From Flavobacterium psychrophilum (lineage in GTDB: Bacteria; Bacteroidota; Bacteroidia; Flavobacteriales; Flavobacteriaceae): DNA of 64,000 bases. Position 1 is the stretch's first letter. Each line of letters begins with the position of its first letter. The notes beneath the pieces are model-generated. The model was not told the origin of the DNA. It made no database searches and worked only from the letters and a program-made list of their open reading frames with translations. The stretch spans positions 39,425 through 103,424 of the forward strand of contig CAMCFT010000011.1 of NCBI GenBank assembly GCA_945874225.1, in the 5' to 3' direction. Of this stretch, positions 52,561-62,000 are shown piece by piece. The position numbers were made by a program, and so were the translations under genes.

Positions 52561-53799
52561 TTATGCGTCTAATTCTCCGGCAATAACATTTAAACTTGAC
52601 AAAATAACAATTGCATCCGAAAGCATTGCGCCTTTTATCATTTCGGGATAAGCTTGGTAATAAATAAAACAAGGTCTGCGGAAGTGCAATCTATAAGGAG
52701 TTCTGCTTCCGTCGGTTACCAAGTAAAATCCTAATTCTCCGTTTCCACCTTCCACAGCGTGATAAATTTCGGCAACCGGAACAGGAATTTCCCCCATTAC
52801 AATCTTGAAATGGTAAATCAAACTTTCCATATCGTGATACACATCTTCTTTTGGAGGCAAATAATACTCGGGAACATCAGCGTGAAATACATTTCCTTCC
52901 GGCATTTTGTCTAATGCCTGACGAATGATGCTCAAACTCTCCCAAACTTCGGCATTACGAACGCAAAAACGATCGTAAGTGTCACCTGATTTTCCAACAG
53001 GAACAATGAAATCAAAATCTTCATAAGAGGAGTAAGGATGCGCCACGCGAACGTCATAATCAATTCCGGCAGCACGTAAATTTGGACCTGTAAATCCGTA
53101 AAACATTGCTTTTTCAGCAGAAATAGGACCGACATTTACTGTTCTGTCAATAAAAATTCTGTTTCTTTCGAACAGGTTTTCAAATTCTTTCCAGGCAACT
53201 GGAAAATCTTTCAAAAACACGTCTAATTTGCGGAAAGCTTCTGGTGACCAATCTCTTTCGAAACCACCCATTCTTCCCATATTTGTAGTCAAACGTGCGC
53301 CACAAATTTCTTCGTAGATTTCGTAAACTTTCTCTCTAAATTGAAAAACGTACAAGAAACCGGTATAAGCTCCGGTGTCAACGCCTAGAATGGAATTACA
53401 TATTAAATGGTCAGAAATTCTGGCCAATTCCATCACGATAACTCTTAAATATTGAACTCTTTTAGGAACTTCAATATCCAATAATTTCTCTAAAGTCATC
53501 CACCATCCCATATTATTTATAGGCGAAGAACAATAGTTCATTCGGTCCGTAAGTGGTGTGATTTGGTAAAAGGGACGATTTTCGGCAATTTTTTCGAAAG
53601 CTCTGTGAATGTAACCAATAGTTGGTTCCGCTTCAAGAATTTTTTCGCCATCCATCAACAAGACATTTTGAAAAATACCGTGGGTTGCAGGATGTGTTGG
53701 CCCTAAGTTTAGAATTGAAAGCTCGCTTCCGTCTTCGTTATGGCTCTCTTTTATTATTTTAGCATATCGATGCTCTGGTGGTAATAATAGTTCTGACAT
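52561..53799 (-). CDS. nuoD: NADH-quinone oxidoreductase subunit D
   Basis: A 412-residue 49-kDa-type subunit lining the quinone cavity. ILNLGPTHPATHGIFQNVL, IGYIHRAFEKIAENR and TPLTDRMNYCSSPINNMGWW are the N-terminal signatures. GRMGGFERDW and RAAGIDYDVRVAHPYSSYEDFDF follow. The C-terminus ends VIAGELDA, with the last Asp-rich segment slightly shortened. Confidence 0.96.
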   Translation of the reverse strand: MSELLLPPEHRYAKIIKESHNEDGSELSILNLGPTHPATHGIFQNVLLMDGEKILEAEPTIGYIHRAFEKIAENRPFYQITPLTDRMNYCSSPINNMGWWMTLEKLLDIEVPKRVQYLRVIVMELARISDHLICNSILGVDTGAYTGFLYVFQFREKVYEIYEEICGARLTTNMGRMGGFERDWSPEAFRKLDVFLKDFPVAWKEFENLFERNRIFIDRTVNVGPISAEKAMFYGFTGPNLRAAGIDYDVRVAHPYSSYEDFDFIVPVGKSGDTYDRFCVRNAEVWESLSIIRQALDKMPEGNVFHADVPEYYLPPKEDVYHDMESLIYHFKIVMGEIPVPVAEIYHAVEGGNGELGFYLVTDGSRTPYRLHFRRPCFIYYQAYPEMIKGAMLSDAIVILSSLNVIAGELDA

Positions 53800-53817
53800 T
53801 TATAATGTTGAATTTTA

Positions 53818-54342
53818 TTATTTATTTATTTGAGGCGTTCTTCCAAAGAAACGGTCATCTTTATCTGTTCTTCCGCCGTCTTCTAACGGAAATTCTTTTC
53901 GCATTGGAAAAGAAGTCATTTCATCCATATTTAAAATACGTTTCAGCTGCGGATGACCAATGAAATTAATTCCATAAAAATCATAGGTTTCTCTTTCCAT
54001 CCAATTAGAACAAAGAAAAATATTAGAAATTGATTTTATTTCTGGTGTTGAACCATTGAGGAAAGCCTTGATTTTTATGCGTTTGTTTTCATACCAATTG
54101 TGCATATGATATACAACAGCAAATTGTCTTTCGACTACATTGTCCGGATAATGAACTCCACATAAATCGGTTAGGAAATGAAAACGTAAATCTGGGTCAT
54201 TTTTTAAAAAAAGAATAACAGCGGTAATTTTATCTGCTGCTACTTCAAACGAAAATATATTTTTTTCTTGATTGAAATGGAAAGTGCTTTCGCCAAATGT
54301 TTCCACTAATTTATCTTGAATCTGTGTCGTTTCTAAACTCAT
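53818..54342 (-). CDS. nuoC: NADH-quinone oxidoreductase subunit C
   Basis: A 174-residue 30-kDa-type subunit. LCGVHYPDNVVERQFAVVYHMHNW and the signature NWMERETYDFYGINFIGHPQLKRILNMDEMTSFPMRKEFPLED are present. It is separate from nuoD, unlike the fused NuoCD of E. coli. It lies 18 bp upstream of nuoD. Confidence 0.95.
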   Translation of the reverse strand: MSLETTQIQDKLVETFGESTFHFNQEKNIFSFEVAADKITAVILFLKNDPDLRFHFLTDLCGVHYPDNVVERQFAVVYHMHNWYENKRIKIKAFLNGSTPEIKSISNIFLCSNWMERETYDFYGINFIGHPQLKRILNMDEMTSFPMRKEFPLEDGGRTDKDDRFFGRTPQINK

Positions 54343-54346
54343 TTTC

Positions 54347-54895
54347 TTATTTGATATTATAAGATGCCAATAATTCTTGATATTCTGGAGAACTTCTTCT
54401 TCTTACAGATTCGCTCTTTACTAATTCCTGCAATCTCATTACGCCATCTACAATTTGTTCTGGTCTTGGCGGACAGCCTGGAACATATACGTCAACCGGA
54501 ATTACTTTGTCAATTCCTTGTAAAACAGAATACGTATCGAAAACACCGCCTGACGAAGCGCAAGCTCCAACAGCGATTACCCAACGAGGTTCTGCCATTT
54601 GTTCGTATACTTGGCGTAAAATTGGTCCCATTTTTTTTGAAATGGTCCCCATAACCAGCAACATATCGGCTTGACGAGGAGAAAAACTAACACGTTCCAT
54701 CCCGAACCTTGCCAAATCATAATGCGAAGCCATAGTTGCCATAAATTCAATTCCGCAACAAGAAGTTGCAAAAGGCAATGGCCAAAGTGAATTAGCGCGT
54801 GCTAATCCTACGACATCATTCAGAGTTGTAGCGAAGAACCCTTCACCAGATACACCTTCAGGTGGTTCAACCATTATTATATTTGAATTGCTCAT
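54347..54895 (-). CDS. nuoB: NADH-quinone oxidoreductase subunit B
   Basis: A 182-residue subunit that carries the terminal [4Fe-4S] cluster N2 next to the quinone site. The cysteines are in [24 protein letters not shown] and [15 protein letters not shown]. It lies 4 bp upstream of nuoC and 120 bp after nuoA, with AT-rich direct repeats in that gap (GGATTTTAGATTAA twice at about 54907-54940). Confidence 0.96.
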   Translation of the reverse strand: MSNSNIIMVEPPEGVSGEGFFATTLNDVVGLARANSLWPLPFATSCCGIEFMATMASHYDLARFGMERVSFSPRQADMLLVMGTISKKMGPILRQVYEQMAEPRWVIAVGACASSGGVFDTYSVLQGIDKVIPVDVYVPGCPPRPEQIVDGVMRLQELVKSESVRRRSSPEYQELLASYNIK

Positions 54896-55015
54896 TTTTA
54901 ATTTTTAGATTAAGGATTTTAGATTAAGGATTTTAGCCTAATACTAAATCAATCATTTTAAATCATTTTTATAATTTTGAGAAATCGTAAATCGTAATTC
55001 TCAAATCGTAAATTT

Positions 55016-55381
55016 TCATTCCCATTCCAATGCTTTCTTTTTGATGATATAGAAAAATCCTATCAACAACAAAAGCATAAAAATTACCATTTTTACCATT
55101 CCTTCCATTCCCAATTCCTTAAAATTGATTGCCCAAGGATAAAGAAAAATTACTTCGACGTCAAACAACACAAAAAGGATGGCGACCAGAAAGTATTTTA
55201 CCGAGAAGGGGATACGTGCATTTCCTAAAGATTCAATTCCGCATTCGAAGTTTGCGTCTTTGACGGAGGAGGATCTTTTAGGGCCTAATTTTCCGGAAAT
55301 TACGATTATGGCTGCAACAAATACAATAGCTAAGAGCATTTGCATTAGTATTGGAAAAAAATCTAATTGACTTGATTGCAT
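55016..55381 (-). CDS. nuoA: NADH-quinone oxidoreductase subunit A
   Basis: A 121-residue, three-helix membrane subunit. ANFECGIESLGNARIPFSVKYFLVAILFVLFDVEVIFLYPWAINF is diagnostic (the conserved Cys loop and the acidic helix). It is the first gene of the operon, with a TAnnTTTG element 31 bp upstream. Confidence 0.95.
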   Translation of the reverse strand: MQSSQLDFFPILMQMLLAIVFVAAIIVISGKLGPKRSSSVKDANFECGIESLGNARIPFSVKYFLVAILFVLFDVEVIFLYPWAINFKELGMEGMVKMVIFMLLLLIGFFYIIKKKALEWE

Positions 55382-55412
55382 AATGATTATTGTTTTATTC
55401 TGAAATAAGGCA

Positions 55413-55420
55413 CAAAGATA
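55413..55420 (-). promoter_or_regulatory. -7 promoter element of the nuo operon
   Basis: The minus strand reads TATCTTTG (TAnnTTTG), 31 bp before nuoA. It is the only good promoter match seen upstream of the fourteen nuo genes. Confidence 0.6.
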
Positions 55421-55545
55421 GGTTTCAGGTATTTAAAACACAACTTAAAAGCAATATTTAGTTTAAAAACAAAACATAATTATTTCTTAATTTTCAATCC
55501 GCTTTCTCGTTTTTTTGGGAATAAAACCAATTTTTTTTATTAAAC

Positions 55546-55576
55546 AAAAAAGCGTTTCGAAATTAATCGAAACGCC
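55546..55576 (-). terminator. Terminator of the cold-shock gene
   Basis: GCGTTTCGA (55552-55560) pairs with TCGAAACGC (55567-55575). On the minus strand the hairpin is followed by TTTTTTG. Confidence 0.8.
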
Positions 55577-55608
55577 TTTAGACATTCGTCAGCAAAAAAT
55601 AATTTTGC

Positions 55609-55803
55609 TTAGATAACTGCTACTTTCGCAGCAACTTTTCCTTTTCTTCCTTCTTCTTCTTCATAACTAACTCTGTCACCTTCACGAAGTTCTTCCGCGT
55701 TGATTCCTGATGCATGAACAAAAATGTCTTTTCCTGTTTCTTCGTCTGTAATGAATCCGTAACCTTTAGATTCATTGAAAAATTTAACTGTACCTGTACG
55801 CAT
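55609..55803 (-). CDS. Cold-shock domain protein
   Basis: The 64-residue protein is a single cold-shock domain. GTVKFFNESKGYGFIT carries RNP1 (KGYGFI) and DIFVHASGI carries RNP2. It binds single-stranded RNA and DNA and acts as an RNA chaperone. Its 5' leader of about 25-30 bases is short for a cold-inducible csp gene, so cold induction through the leader is not suggested. It has its own promoter and terminator. Confidence 0.95.
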   Translation of the reverse strand: MRTGTVKFFNESKGYGFITDEETGKDIFVHASGINAEELREGDRVSYEEEEGRKGKVAAKVAVI

Positions 55804-55832
55804 TGTAATAGTAATAATAATTTATAATGTGG

Positions 55833-55840
55833 CAAATGTA
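55833..55840 (-). promoter_or_regulatory. -7 promoter element of the cold-shock gene
   Basis: The minus strand reads TACATTTG (TAnnTTTG), 29 bp before the ATG, with CTTG 21 bp further upstream. Confidence 0.6.
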
Positions 55841-55929
55841 ATATTTAATATAATACGAAAGCAAGTATTATATGTATATTTATTAAAATAATTGAAATTC
55901 AACGTTTTATGGTAAATTTCATCGATGAA

Positions 55930-57681
55930 CTACACTAAATCTAATTTTATATGCAGTTCTTTTAATTGAATTTCATCAATTATTGATGGTGCATCAATCA
56001 TTACATCTCTTCCGGAATTATTTTTTGGAAAAGCTATAAAATCACGAATGGTTTCTTGTCCTCCAAGAATTGATACCAATCTGTCCAATCCAAAAGCCAA
56101 ACCTCCGTGTGGTGGTGCGCCATATAGGAAAGCATTCATTAGAAAACCAAATTGATCTTCAGCCTGTTCCGGTGTAAAACCTAAATATTTAAACATCAAT
56201 TGTTGGGTTGTTTTATCGTGAATACGGATAGAACCTCCGCCAATCTCGTTTCCGTTCAAAACCATATCATAAGCATTGGCACGAACCGCTTTTGGATTAG
56301 TTTCCAATAAGTGCATATCTTCCGGTTTTGGGGAAGTAAACGGATGGTGCATTGCGTGATATCTTCCTGTTTCTTCTTCAAATTCCAATAATGGAAAATC
56401 TACAACCCAAAGTGGTGCAAATTCTGTTGGTTTTCTCAATCCCAAACGATTGGCCAATTCCATTCTTAAGGCTGAAAGTTGTGTTCTGGTTTTATCGGCT
56501 GGACCGGAAAGAATAAAAATCATATCGCCGGCTTTTGCTCCAGTTGTTTTTGCCCAATTTGCAATATCTTCCTGGTCATAGAATTTATCTACAGAGGATT
56601 TGAAAGTTCCGTCTTCGTTGCATTTTACATAAACCATTCCGCTGGCGCCTACTTGCGGACGTTTGATCCAATCAATCAGTCCGTCAATTTCCTTACGGGA
56701 ATATTCTCCAGTTCCGGGAGCAGCAATTCCCACAACCAATTCAGCCGAGTTGAAAACCGAAAACTCTTTATGTTGTGTAAATTCGTTTAATTCTCCAAAT
56801 TCCATTCCGAAACGGATGTCCGGTTTGTCATTACCATACGTTTTCATAGCGTAATCGTAGGTAATTCTTGGGAATTTTTCTACTTCGATTCCTTTGATTT
56901 CTTTTAGCAAATGACGGGTCAATCCTTCAAAAACATTCAGGATGTCTTCTTGTTGCACAAATGCCATTTCGCAATCGATTTGTGTAAATTCTGGTTGACG
57001 ATCCGCACGTAAATCTTCGTCACGGAAACATTTCACGATTTGGAAATACTTGTCCATTCCGCCCACCATCAACAATTGTTTGAAAGTTTGTGGCGATTGT
57101 GGCAAGGCATAAAATTGTCCTTCATTCATACGAGAAGGAACCACAAAATCCCTTGCGCCTTCTGGAGTAGATTTGATTAAATAAGGAGTTTCTACTTCGC
57201 AAAAATCTAAATCCGAAAGGTATTTACGAACTTCCATTGCCACTTTATGGCGAAAAAGCAAGTTGTTTTTTACGGGATTTCTACGAATATCCAGGTAGCG
57301 GTATTTCATTCGAATGTCTTCACCACCATCGGTTTCATCTTCAATTGTGAAAGGCGGAGTTAGGGAAGAATTCAGTATTTTGAGTTCTGTAACCAGGATT
57401 TCGATATCTCCGGTTGACATATTAGCGTTTTTGGCTTCACGCTCAATTACAGTTCCTTTGGCTTGAATTACATATTCGCGACCTAGGGTTTTTGCCAGTT
57501 CAAAAACTTCTTTTTGAGAGCGACTTTCGTCGAAAATCAATTGAGTAACTCCGTAACGGTCGCGCAAATCGACCCAATTCATAAATCCTTTATCGCGTGA
57601 TTTTTGAACCCAACCTGCAAGCGTAACTTCGGTATTGATGTGTGAGGCGTTTAATTCTCCACAATTATGACTTCTATACAT
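55930..57681 (-). CDS. aspS: Aspartyl-tRNA synthetase
   Basis: The 583-residue class IIb synthetase has an N-terminal anticodon-binding OB domain ([27 protein letters not shown]), class II motif 2 ([23 protein letters not shown]), the bacterial GAD insertion domain and motif 3 ([15 protein letters not shown]). The ATG at 57681 is preferred. An upstream ATG at 57714 lies in front of the promoter element and is unlikely to be transcribed. Confidence 0.96.
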   Translation of the reverse strand: MYRSHNCGELNASHINTEVTLAGWVQKSRDKGFMNWVDLRDRYGVTQLIFDESRSQKEVFELAKTLGREYVIQAKGTVIEREAKNANMSTGDIEILVTELKILNSSLTPPFTIEDETDGGEDIRMKYRYLDIRRNPVKNNLLFRHKVAMEVRKYLSDLDFCEVETPYLIKSTPEGARDFVVPSRMNEGQFYALPQSPQTFKQLLMVGGMDKYFQIVKCFRDEDLRADRQPEFTQIDCEMAFVQQEDILNVFEGLTRHLLKEIKGIEVEKFPRITYDYAMKTYGNDKPDIRFGMEFGELNEFTQHKEFSVFNSAELVVGIAAPGTGEYSRKEIDGLIDWIKRPQVGASGMVYVKCNEDGTFKSSVDKFYDQEDIANWAKTTGAKAGDMIFILSGPADKTRTQLSALRMELANRLGLRKPTEFAPLWVVDFPLLEFEEETGRYHAMHHPFTSPKPEDMHLLETNPKAVRANAYDMVLNGNEIGGGSIRIHDKTTQQLMFKYLGFTPEQAEDQFGFLMNAFLYGAPPHGGLAFGLDRLVSILGGQETIRDFIAFPKNNSGRDVMIDAPSIIDEIQLKELHIKLDLV

Positions 57682-57699
57682 AATCTTATTTTTAGACTG

Positions 57700-57707
57700 C
57701 AAAAGTA
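57700..57707 (-). promoter_or_regulatory. -7 promoter element of aspS
   Basis: The minus strand reads TACTTTTG (TAnnTTTG), 18 bp before the ATG at 57681. It supports that start codon. Confidence 0.6.
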
Positions 57708-57767
57708 AAAACAAAAAACAACTTAATCCCTAAAACTGTGAACTTCATTATAAATTATTGTTAATCT

Positions 57768-57799
57768 TAATTAGTCTTCAAATAATTAAAGTAGATTTG
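57768..57799 (+). promoter_or_regulatory. Promoter of the TlpA-like gene
   Basis: TTG (57768-57770), a 21-bp spacer and TAGATTTG (57792-57799) match the Bacteroidota promoter pattern. The ATG is 28 bp downstream. Confidence 0.5.
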
Positions 57800-57826
57800 G
57801 GATATTAAAATTAAAATTTACGTCTT

Positions 57827-58840
57827 ATGAAAAAATTGTTTTTAATTGCAATGCTCTCCATTATTAGCTTGAATACTAATGCTCAAAATAAAAAGCATAT
57901 GACCTTTCAGGCAGAAATAGCCAATAGATTTGGTGATTTTATTACATTTTATAATGATCAAAACAAATTGGTTAAAAAAATACAAGTTAATAAAGACGGC
58001 GTATTTAAAGACACTATGAATGTTGTAACTGGGAGATATCGTTTTTCTGACGGGAATGAGTTTACAATAGTGTATCTGAAAAATGGCTTTGATTTAAAGT
58101 TAAAAATGGATGCTAAAATGTTTGATGAATCAATAGTTTATATTGGAAAGGGAGCTGTTGAGAATAATTTCTTGGCTCAAAATTCTTTGTTTGAAGAACA
58201 AACCGATATGGGAAGTTTGCTTGCCTCCAGCGAAGCTGATTTTTTAAAAGGTTTGGACAAGAAGAAAACGGATGATTTGAAGCGGTTAGAGAACAATAAA
58301 TTAGATCCTGTTTTTGTTGATCTTCAAAAGAAAAGTATCGATGAGAATTATAATAATGTAGTCAAGTATTACAAACAAAATTACGAAGCGAATTTGGCAA
58401 AAAGCAAACTTAACAATTCGCCTTCCCCTTCATTTGATTATGAAAATCACAAAGGTGGAAATGCAAAACTCGAAGATTTTAAAGGAAAATATGTGTATAT
58501 CGATGTTTGGGCTACTTGGTGTGGACCTTGTCGAGCCGAAATTCCATCGTTGAAAAAAGTGGAAGAAAAATACCACGACAAAAATATACAATTTTTAAGC
58601 ATTTCTGTTGATGTTGCCAAAGACCACGATAAATGGAAAAACTTTGTAACCGATAAAAGTTTAGGCGGAATTCAACTGTTTGCCGACAAAGATTGGAATT
58701 CTGATTTTATGAAAAGTTATGGTGTTAACAGCATTCCGAGATTTATTTTGATTGATCCCAACGGAATAATTGTAAAATCAGATGCTGCTCGACCTTCGGA
58801 TCCGGAATTGCAAAAAGAGTTGGATTCACTATTGAACTAA
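57827..58840 (+). CDS. TlpA-like periplasmic thioredoxin
   Basis: The 337-residue exported protein has a signal peptide (MKKLFLIAMLSIISLNTNA) and then about 180 residues of the DUF4369-like N-terminal domain common in Bacteroidota. A thioredoxin/AhpC-TSA domain follows, with the active site WCGPC at 231-235 (VYIDVWATWCGPCRAEIPSL) and the cis-Pro loop GVNSIPRFILIDPNG. It probably reduces periplasmic disulfides, for instance in cytochrome c maturation. It is a single gene with its own promoter, divergent from aspS. Confidence 0.87.
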   Translation: MKKLFLIAMLSIISLNTNAQNKKHMTFQAEIANRFGDFITFYNDQNKLVKKIQVNKDGVFKDTMNVVTGRYRFSDGNEFTIVYLKNGFDLKLKMDAKMFDESIVYIGKGAVENNFLAQNSLFEEQTDMGSLLASSEADFLKGLDKKKTDDLKRLENNKLDPVFVDLQKKSIDENYNNVVKYYKQNYEANLAKSKLNNSPSPSFDYENHKGGNAKLEDFKGKYVYIDVWATWCGPCRAEIPSLKKVEEKYHDKNIQFLSISVDVAKDHDKWKNFVTDKSLGGIQLFADKDWNSDFMKSYGVNSIPRFILIDPNGIIVKSDAARPSDPELQKELDSLLN

Positions 58841-59047
58841 TTGTAAGACTAATAAGGTCAATAAACCATCATCGGTTTGTTTTTAAAACAGAGCGCAAAA
58901 TTCATTGACAAATATTTTTTTTATTGAAGATTAATGTTTAATTTTAAGGTATTCAGAAGACGCTCTTGTTAACAGATATTAGAGAAATGATTTAGAAAAT
59001 AAACAACTCTTTCTGTGTATTAAATCAATACTATAGCGTCTATAAAA
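58841..59047. other. Non-coding stretch after the TlpA-like gene
   Basis: AT-rich sequence without a convincing gene or strong hairpin. The gene-free gap runs to 59266; its second half holds a terminator and two hairpin repeats, listed separately. Confidence 0.5.
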
Positions 59048-59092
59048 AAATCGGCTGTCGCAAATTTTTGCAACAGCCGATTTTGATTTTTG
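59048..59092 (+). terminator. Strong hairpin, probable terminator
   Basis: AAATCGGCTGT (59048-59058) pairs with ACAGCCGATTT (59073-59083), with GCAAATTTTTGC continuing the stem, and a T-rich tail follows. It may serve the TlpA-like gene 200 bp upstream. Confidence 0.6.
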
Positions 59093-59146
59093 TGATGGTT
59101 AAGTTTTGTTCAATTCCAAAATTATTATGGTTTTTTGATGTTGTAT

Positions 59147-59188
59147 GCTCTCGATTGAGGGCACGGAATGCAATTCCGCGCTATCGGG
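59147..59188. repeat. Covarying hairpin repeat, copy 1
   Basis: GCTCTCGATTGAGGGCAC, then the hairpin GGAAT-TGC-type stem (CGGAATGCAATTCCG), then GCGCTATCGGG. Same frame as copies at 59195 and 61333. Confidence 0.7.
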
Positions 59189-59194
59189 TTTGTA

Positions 59195-59236
59195 TACTCT
59201 CGATTGAGGGCACAGTTTACAAAACTGCGCTATCGG
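59195..59236. repeat. Covarying hairpin repeat, copy 2
   Basis: It has the same flanks as copy 1 (CTCTCGATTGAGGGCAC and GCGCTATCGG), but the hairpin arms are AGTTT/AAACT, not GGAAT/ATTCC. The paired bases have changed together, so the base-pairing is what is conserved. Confidence 0.7.
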
Positions 59237-59266
59237 TAATTCTTTTAGTATCGTTATCAAACATTT

Positions 59267-59683
59267 TTAAGCTATAAGTTCGTCATTCATTTTTAAAATA
59301 ATACTTTTCCAATAAGTTCTCATCTCTTCCTGTTTTTCAATTTCAAAAAAACCTGTTTGATGAAAAACTACAGATGCTCTGCCTTTGCGATTGGTAACAC
59401 GAAGTTCAATAGTTGATAATTTCTCCCAATGTTTTGGCTTCCATTTCAGCCGTAAATGGCAATTTGGTATAAACACCGTTAATTTTCCTTCAATTCCTTC
59501 GTCAGTCGTAAATGGTTTTTGAATTTCAAAATCGTCTATCGACATTGTACCCAACCAAACAGAAATACCTTCTTCCGATAATAAAAATTCCCACATCGTT
59601 TCTGTGCTTACCGGAAAAACTTTGCTAATAGAAACTTGAAAACCTAAATCCTTTATTTTTACAGTTTTTTCAGATACATTCAT
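59267..59683 (-). CDS. SRPBCC-domain protein (AHSA1-like)
   Basis: The 138-residue helix-grip protein begins with a strand pair (VSISKVFPVSTETMWEFLLSEEGISVWLG) and ends in a long helix (EEMRTYWKSIILKMNDELIA). This is the pattern of the AHSA1/SRPBCC family, small lipid- or ligand-binding proteins, one branch of which activates Hsp90. Its function here is unknown. It is the first of several single minus-strand genes separated by hairpin-rich spacers. Confidence 0.78.
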   Translation of the reverse strand: MNVSEKTVKIKDLGFQVSISKVFPVSTETMWEFLLSEEGISVWLGTMSIDDFEIQKPFTTDEGIEGKLTVFIPNCHLRLKWKPKHWEKLSTIELRVTNRKGRASVVFHQTGFFEIEKQEEMRTYWKSIILKMNDELIA

Positions 59684-59739
59684 TGGTCAAATTTATTATG
59701 ATTTTTCGAGGTATTGTTAAGTGTCGAGGTGCCTTTTAA

Positions 59740-59842
59740 AATTGCCGATAACGTTCTGGTACTACAGCGGGTTTGGGTTGAGGGCACGGAATGTAATTCC
59801 GCTATTGTTTATGAGGGGAATTATCTAAATCCGAGCGATAGG
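59740..59842. repeat. Cassette-like spacer with hairpin repeat, copy 4
   Basis: CCGATAACGTTCTGG is followed by GGGTTGAGGGCACGGAATG-type hairpin sequence (59774-59807; GGAAT/ATTCC arms) and then a second weak hairpin (CTAAATCCG...GGATTTA). The last part runs up to the 3' end of the hydrolase gene. Confidence 0.5.
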
Positions 59843-59844
59843 AT

Positions 59845-61245
59845 TTATTTCGTTTGTGTTTTTAGCCAATTCAAGATTTCTGTCAACCCTATTGGTGAAA
59901 AAGTTTGTTCAATGTTTGCATATTCTTCTGGTGAACCTGTCTTGCATTCTTGAAACAAGTGGTTTAAGTTTGGTAATTCTTTAATTGTTACTTTTTTATT
60001 TCCGCCTTTTGTTAGTGCTTTTTTTATTGCTTCTAAATTTTCTTTTGGCGGCACTTGCAAATCTTTTTCTCCGTTAATTGCTAATACAGGGCATTTTACT
60101 TTTTCTAAAGCTGGTGCAGGATTATACTTTATAAAATACTGCATCCAAGGAGTTGCAATTTGTTTTACTTCTAATTTTACAAAATCATCATCGTTCATTC
60201 CTTCTGGTTTTTCAGCATTTGGATTGTCTTTTAATGCTTGTTTAATAAAGTCTGTCAAGTCAATATTCAGTTGTTCAAGATTAGTTGACTTGTTTACAAT
60301 GTCAAATACTTTTCTATTTTCCAATTCGCTTTTTTGTAAATCTTCATCGCTAACTCCTGACGCTTTCCCAATTAATTTCTGTTGTAGTAAAAGTATTTGG
60401 TCGCCTTGTACACCTGTTCCTGCTAACAAAACAATAAAAGCTACATCTTTTGATTTGCTGGCAACCATTGGTGCAATTAATCCACCTTCACTGTGTCCAA
60501 TTAAACCAATTTTCTTTTTATTTATTTCTTTTCTAGTTTTCAAATATGCAATTGCACTTTCTACATCTGTTGAAAAGTCTGCAGAAGTTGCAGTTTTAAA
60601 ATCTCCATTTGACATTGCAGTTCCTCTGTCGTCATAACGTAAAACAGCAATTCCATTCTTTGTTAAAAAGTCTGACAAAACTAGAAATGGCTTGTGTCCT
60701 AATAATTCTTCATCTCTGTTTTGTGGTCCACTTCCGCTTATTAAAATTACAACAGGAAAAACGCCATCTTTATTTGGCAATGTCAATGTTCCTGCTAAAT
60801 TTATTCCTGCTTTTTTATTTTCAAAAGTTATATCTTCTGAATAATAAGGATATGGTTTTATTGGTTCTTGTGATCTTATAAGTTTTTCTTTTTCGATTTT
60901 CTCTTTTGATAAGTTCATTGGGAAAGATTGTCCACCTTGCTTAAATGTCCCAACTATAACTTTGTCTTGTCCTAATGTTCCTTCATATTCAATTTTTGCG
61001 CTGGCAATTGTAATTTTCAAGATTGAATTTTCAAAATTCGTAGTTGTCGTTGGAATTCCTTTTGCTCCTTGGTCAGGACTATCCATTGTTGAACTTACAC
61101 CATTGTCAGTTTTTGTAACATTAAACACAAGCCTTAATTGTGTTCCTTGAACTTTTAGTACTCCATTCCATTGTCCTATAATGTCTTGTGCTGATAATGA
61201 AATTGAAGCTAATAGTGAAATCAGTAAAATCGAAAAAGTTTTCAT
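59845..61245 (-). CDS. Exported alpha/beta hydrolase
   Basis: A 466-residue protein with signal peptide MKTFSILLISLLASISLSAQ. An N-terminal beta domain of about 110 residues (IIGQWNGVLKVQGTQLRLVF) precedes an alpha/beta hydrolase core. It shows VILISGSGPQNRDEE, VLRYDDRGTAMSNG, the nucleophile elbow GLIGHSEGG (Ser), the acid in AINGEKDLQVP and the base in NLNHLFQ. Similar secreted esterase/peptidase-like proteins are common in Bacteroidota; the substrate is unknown. It sits alone between two hairpin-rich spacers. Confidence 0.85.
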   Translation of the reverse strand: MKTFSILLISLLASISLSAQDIIGQWNGVLKVQGTQLRLVFNVTKTDNGVSSTMDSPDQGAKGIPTTTTNFENSILKITIASAKIEYEGTLGQDKVIVGTFKQGGQSFPMNLSKEKIEKEKLIRSQEPIKPYPYYSEDITFENKKAGINLAGTLTLPNKDGVFPVVILISGSGPQNRDEELLGHKPFLVLSDFLTKNGIAVLRYDDRGTAMSNGDFKTATSADFSTDVESAIAYLKTRKEINKKKIGLIGHSEGGLIAPMVASKSKDVAFIVLLAGTGVQGDQILLLQQKLIGKASGVSDEDLQKSELENRKVFDIVNKSTNLEQLNIDLTDFIKQALKDNPNAEKPEGMNDDDFVKLEVKQIATPWMQYFIKYNPAPALEKVKCPVLAINGEKDLQVPPKENLEAIKKALTKGGNKKVTIKELPNLNHLFQECKTGSPEEYANIEQTFSPIGLTEILNWLKTQTK

Positions 61246-61332
61246 ATTAATTTGTTGTTTTTAATTCGTTGTTTGTTTGTGGTGTGTTTCGGTATTTGAT
61301 ACCAAAAGGCTTATGTTTTTTTGGTGTTGTTT

Positions 61333-61374
61333 GCTCTCGATTGAGGGCACGGAATGCAATTCCGCGCTATCGGG
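61333..61374. repeat. Covarying hairpin repeat, copy 3
   Basis: Identical in core to copy 1 (59147-59188): CTCTCGATTGAGGGCAC, a GGAAT/ATTCC hairpin and GCGCTATCGGG. It sits between the lipoprotein gene (61420) and the hydrolase gene. Confidence 0.7.
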
Positions 61375-61419
61375 CTCCTTTCATTTCTGGTCTGCTATAT
61401 TCTATTTTTGCTATTTGAA

Positions 61420-61731
61420 TTATCTATATTGTAAAAATTCATCTAATGATAAGCGAGTATTATATTTCTCCACTTTATAGACTTTTTCATTTTTATCAAT
61501 ATACATAAATCCCACTACGCTTGGGTAGTGATTTTGAGAATAATCTTCATAAAAATAAACATAAATTTGTTCACCATTTGAACTGTTAAGAATACGGCTT
61601 GGTGTACCAATTTTATTTAACATTTCGAATTTAGTTTGACCCACTTGTTTCTTAAGACCTAAACATGAAGTTGCGGAAGTTATAAATAAAACAAGTACAA
61701 AAAACATTAATGTTTTGATATTTTTTTTCAT
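61420..61731 (-). CDS. Small lipoprotein, BamE/SmpA-like fold possible
   Basis: A 103-residue lipoprotein whose signal peptide ends in ATSC (Cys23). The mature part reads KKQVGQTKFEMLNKIGTPSRIL, then NGEQIYVYFYEDY, then GFMYIDKNEKVYKVEKY. A helix with a 'G-x-P' turn followed by strands is the pattern of BamE/SmpA-type proteins, but the resemblance is weak. It is a single gene on the minus strand in the cassette-like region. Confidence 0.6.
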   Translation of the reverse strand: MKKNIKTLMFFVLVLFITSATSCLGLKKQVGQTKFEMLNKIGTPSRILNSSNGEQIYVYFYEDYSQNHYPSVVGFMYIDKNEKVYKVEKYNTRLSLDEFLQYR

Positions 61732-61849
61732 TTTTTAAAATTTAGTTCGCTTACTCTTTTCGGTTTTCAGCTTACGCCGTTTGCGGTTCGTTTTTCGAAG
61801 CTGACCGCTAACGTCTCGTCTTTAGTTTGCATTGAGAAATAATTTATTA

Positions 61850-62000
61850 ATTTTCCGAAGAAGAAACGGGTGAACTAAAACGTTTCGTAGGGTTGAGACC
61901 TATAAGCTGCATAAGACCCGTTTCTACTTTCGGACTTGCCAGTACCACTTGGAATGATGGGTTTTTAGACCCGATAAAGGCGATAGCACAGCAAGTTAAT
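61850..62000 (+). ncRNA. Candidate bridge RNA of IS110 copy 2
   Basis: A long stem pairs 61855-61871 (CCGAAGAAGAAACGGGT) with 61916-61933 (ACCCGTTTCTACTTTCGG), nearly perfect, around a 44-base loop. A smaller hairpin (GGGT-tttttag-ACCC, near 61959-61972) follows. This is the place and the architecture (stems with large internal loops, upstream of the recombinase) of IS110 bridge RNAs. Confidence 0.5.

Noticed and set aside
55620..55835. 71-codon frame overlapping the cold-shock gene on the same strand
   Set aside because: The cold-shock domain with both RNP motifs is in the other frame; this one has low-complexity sequence.
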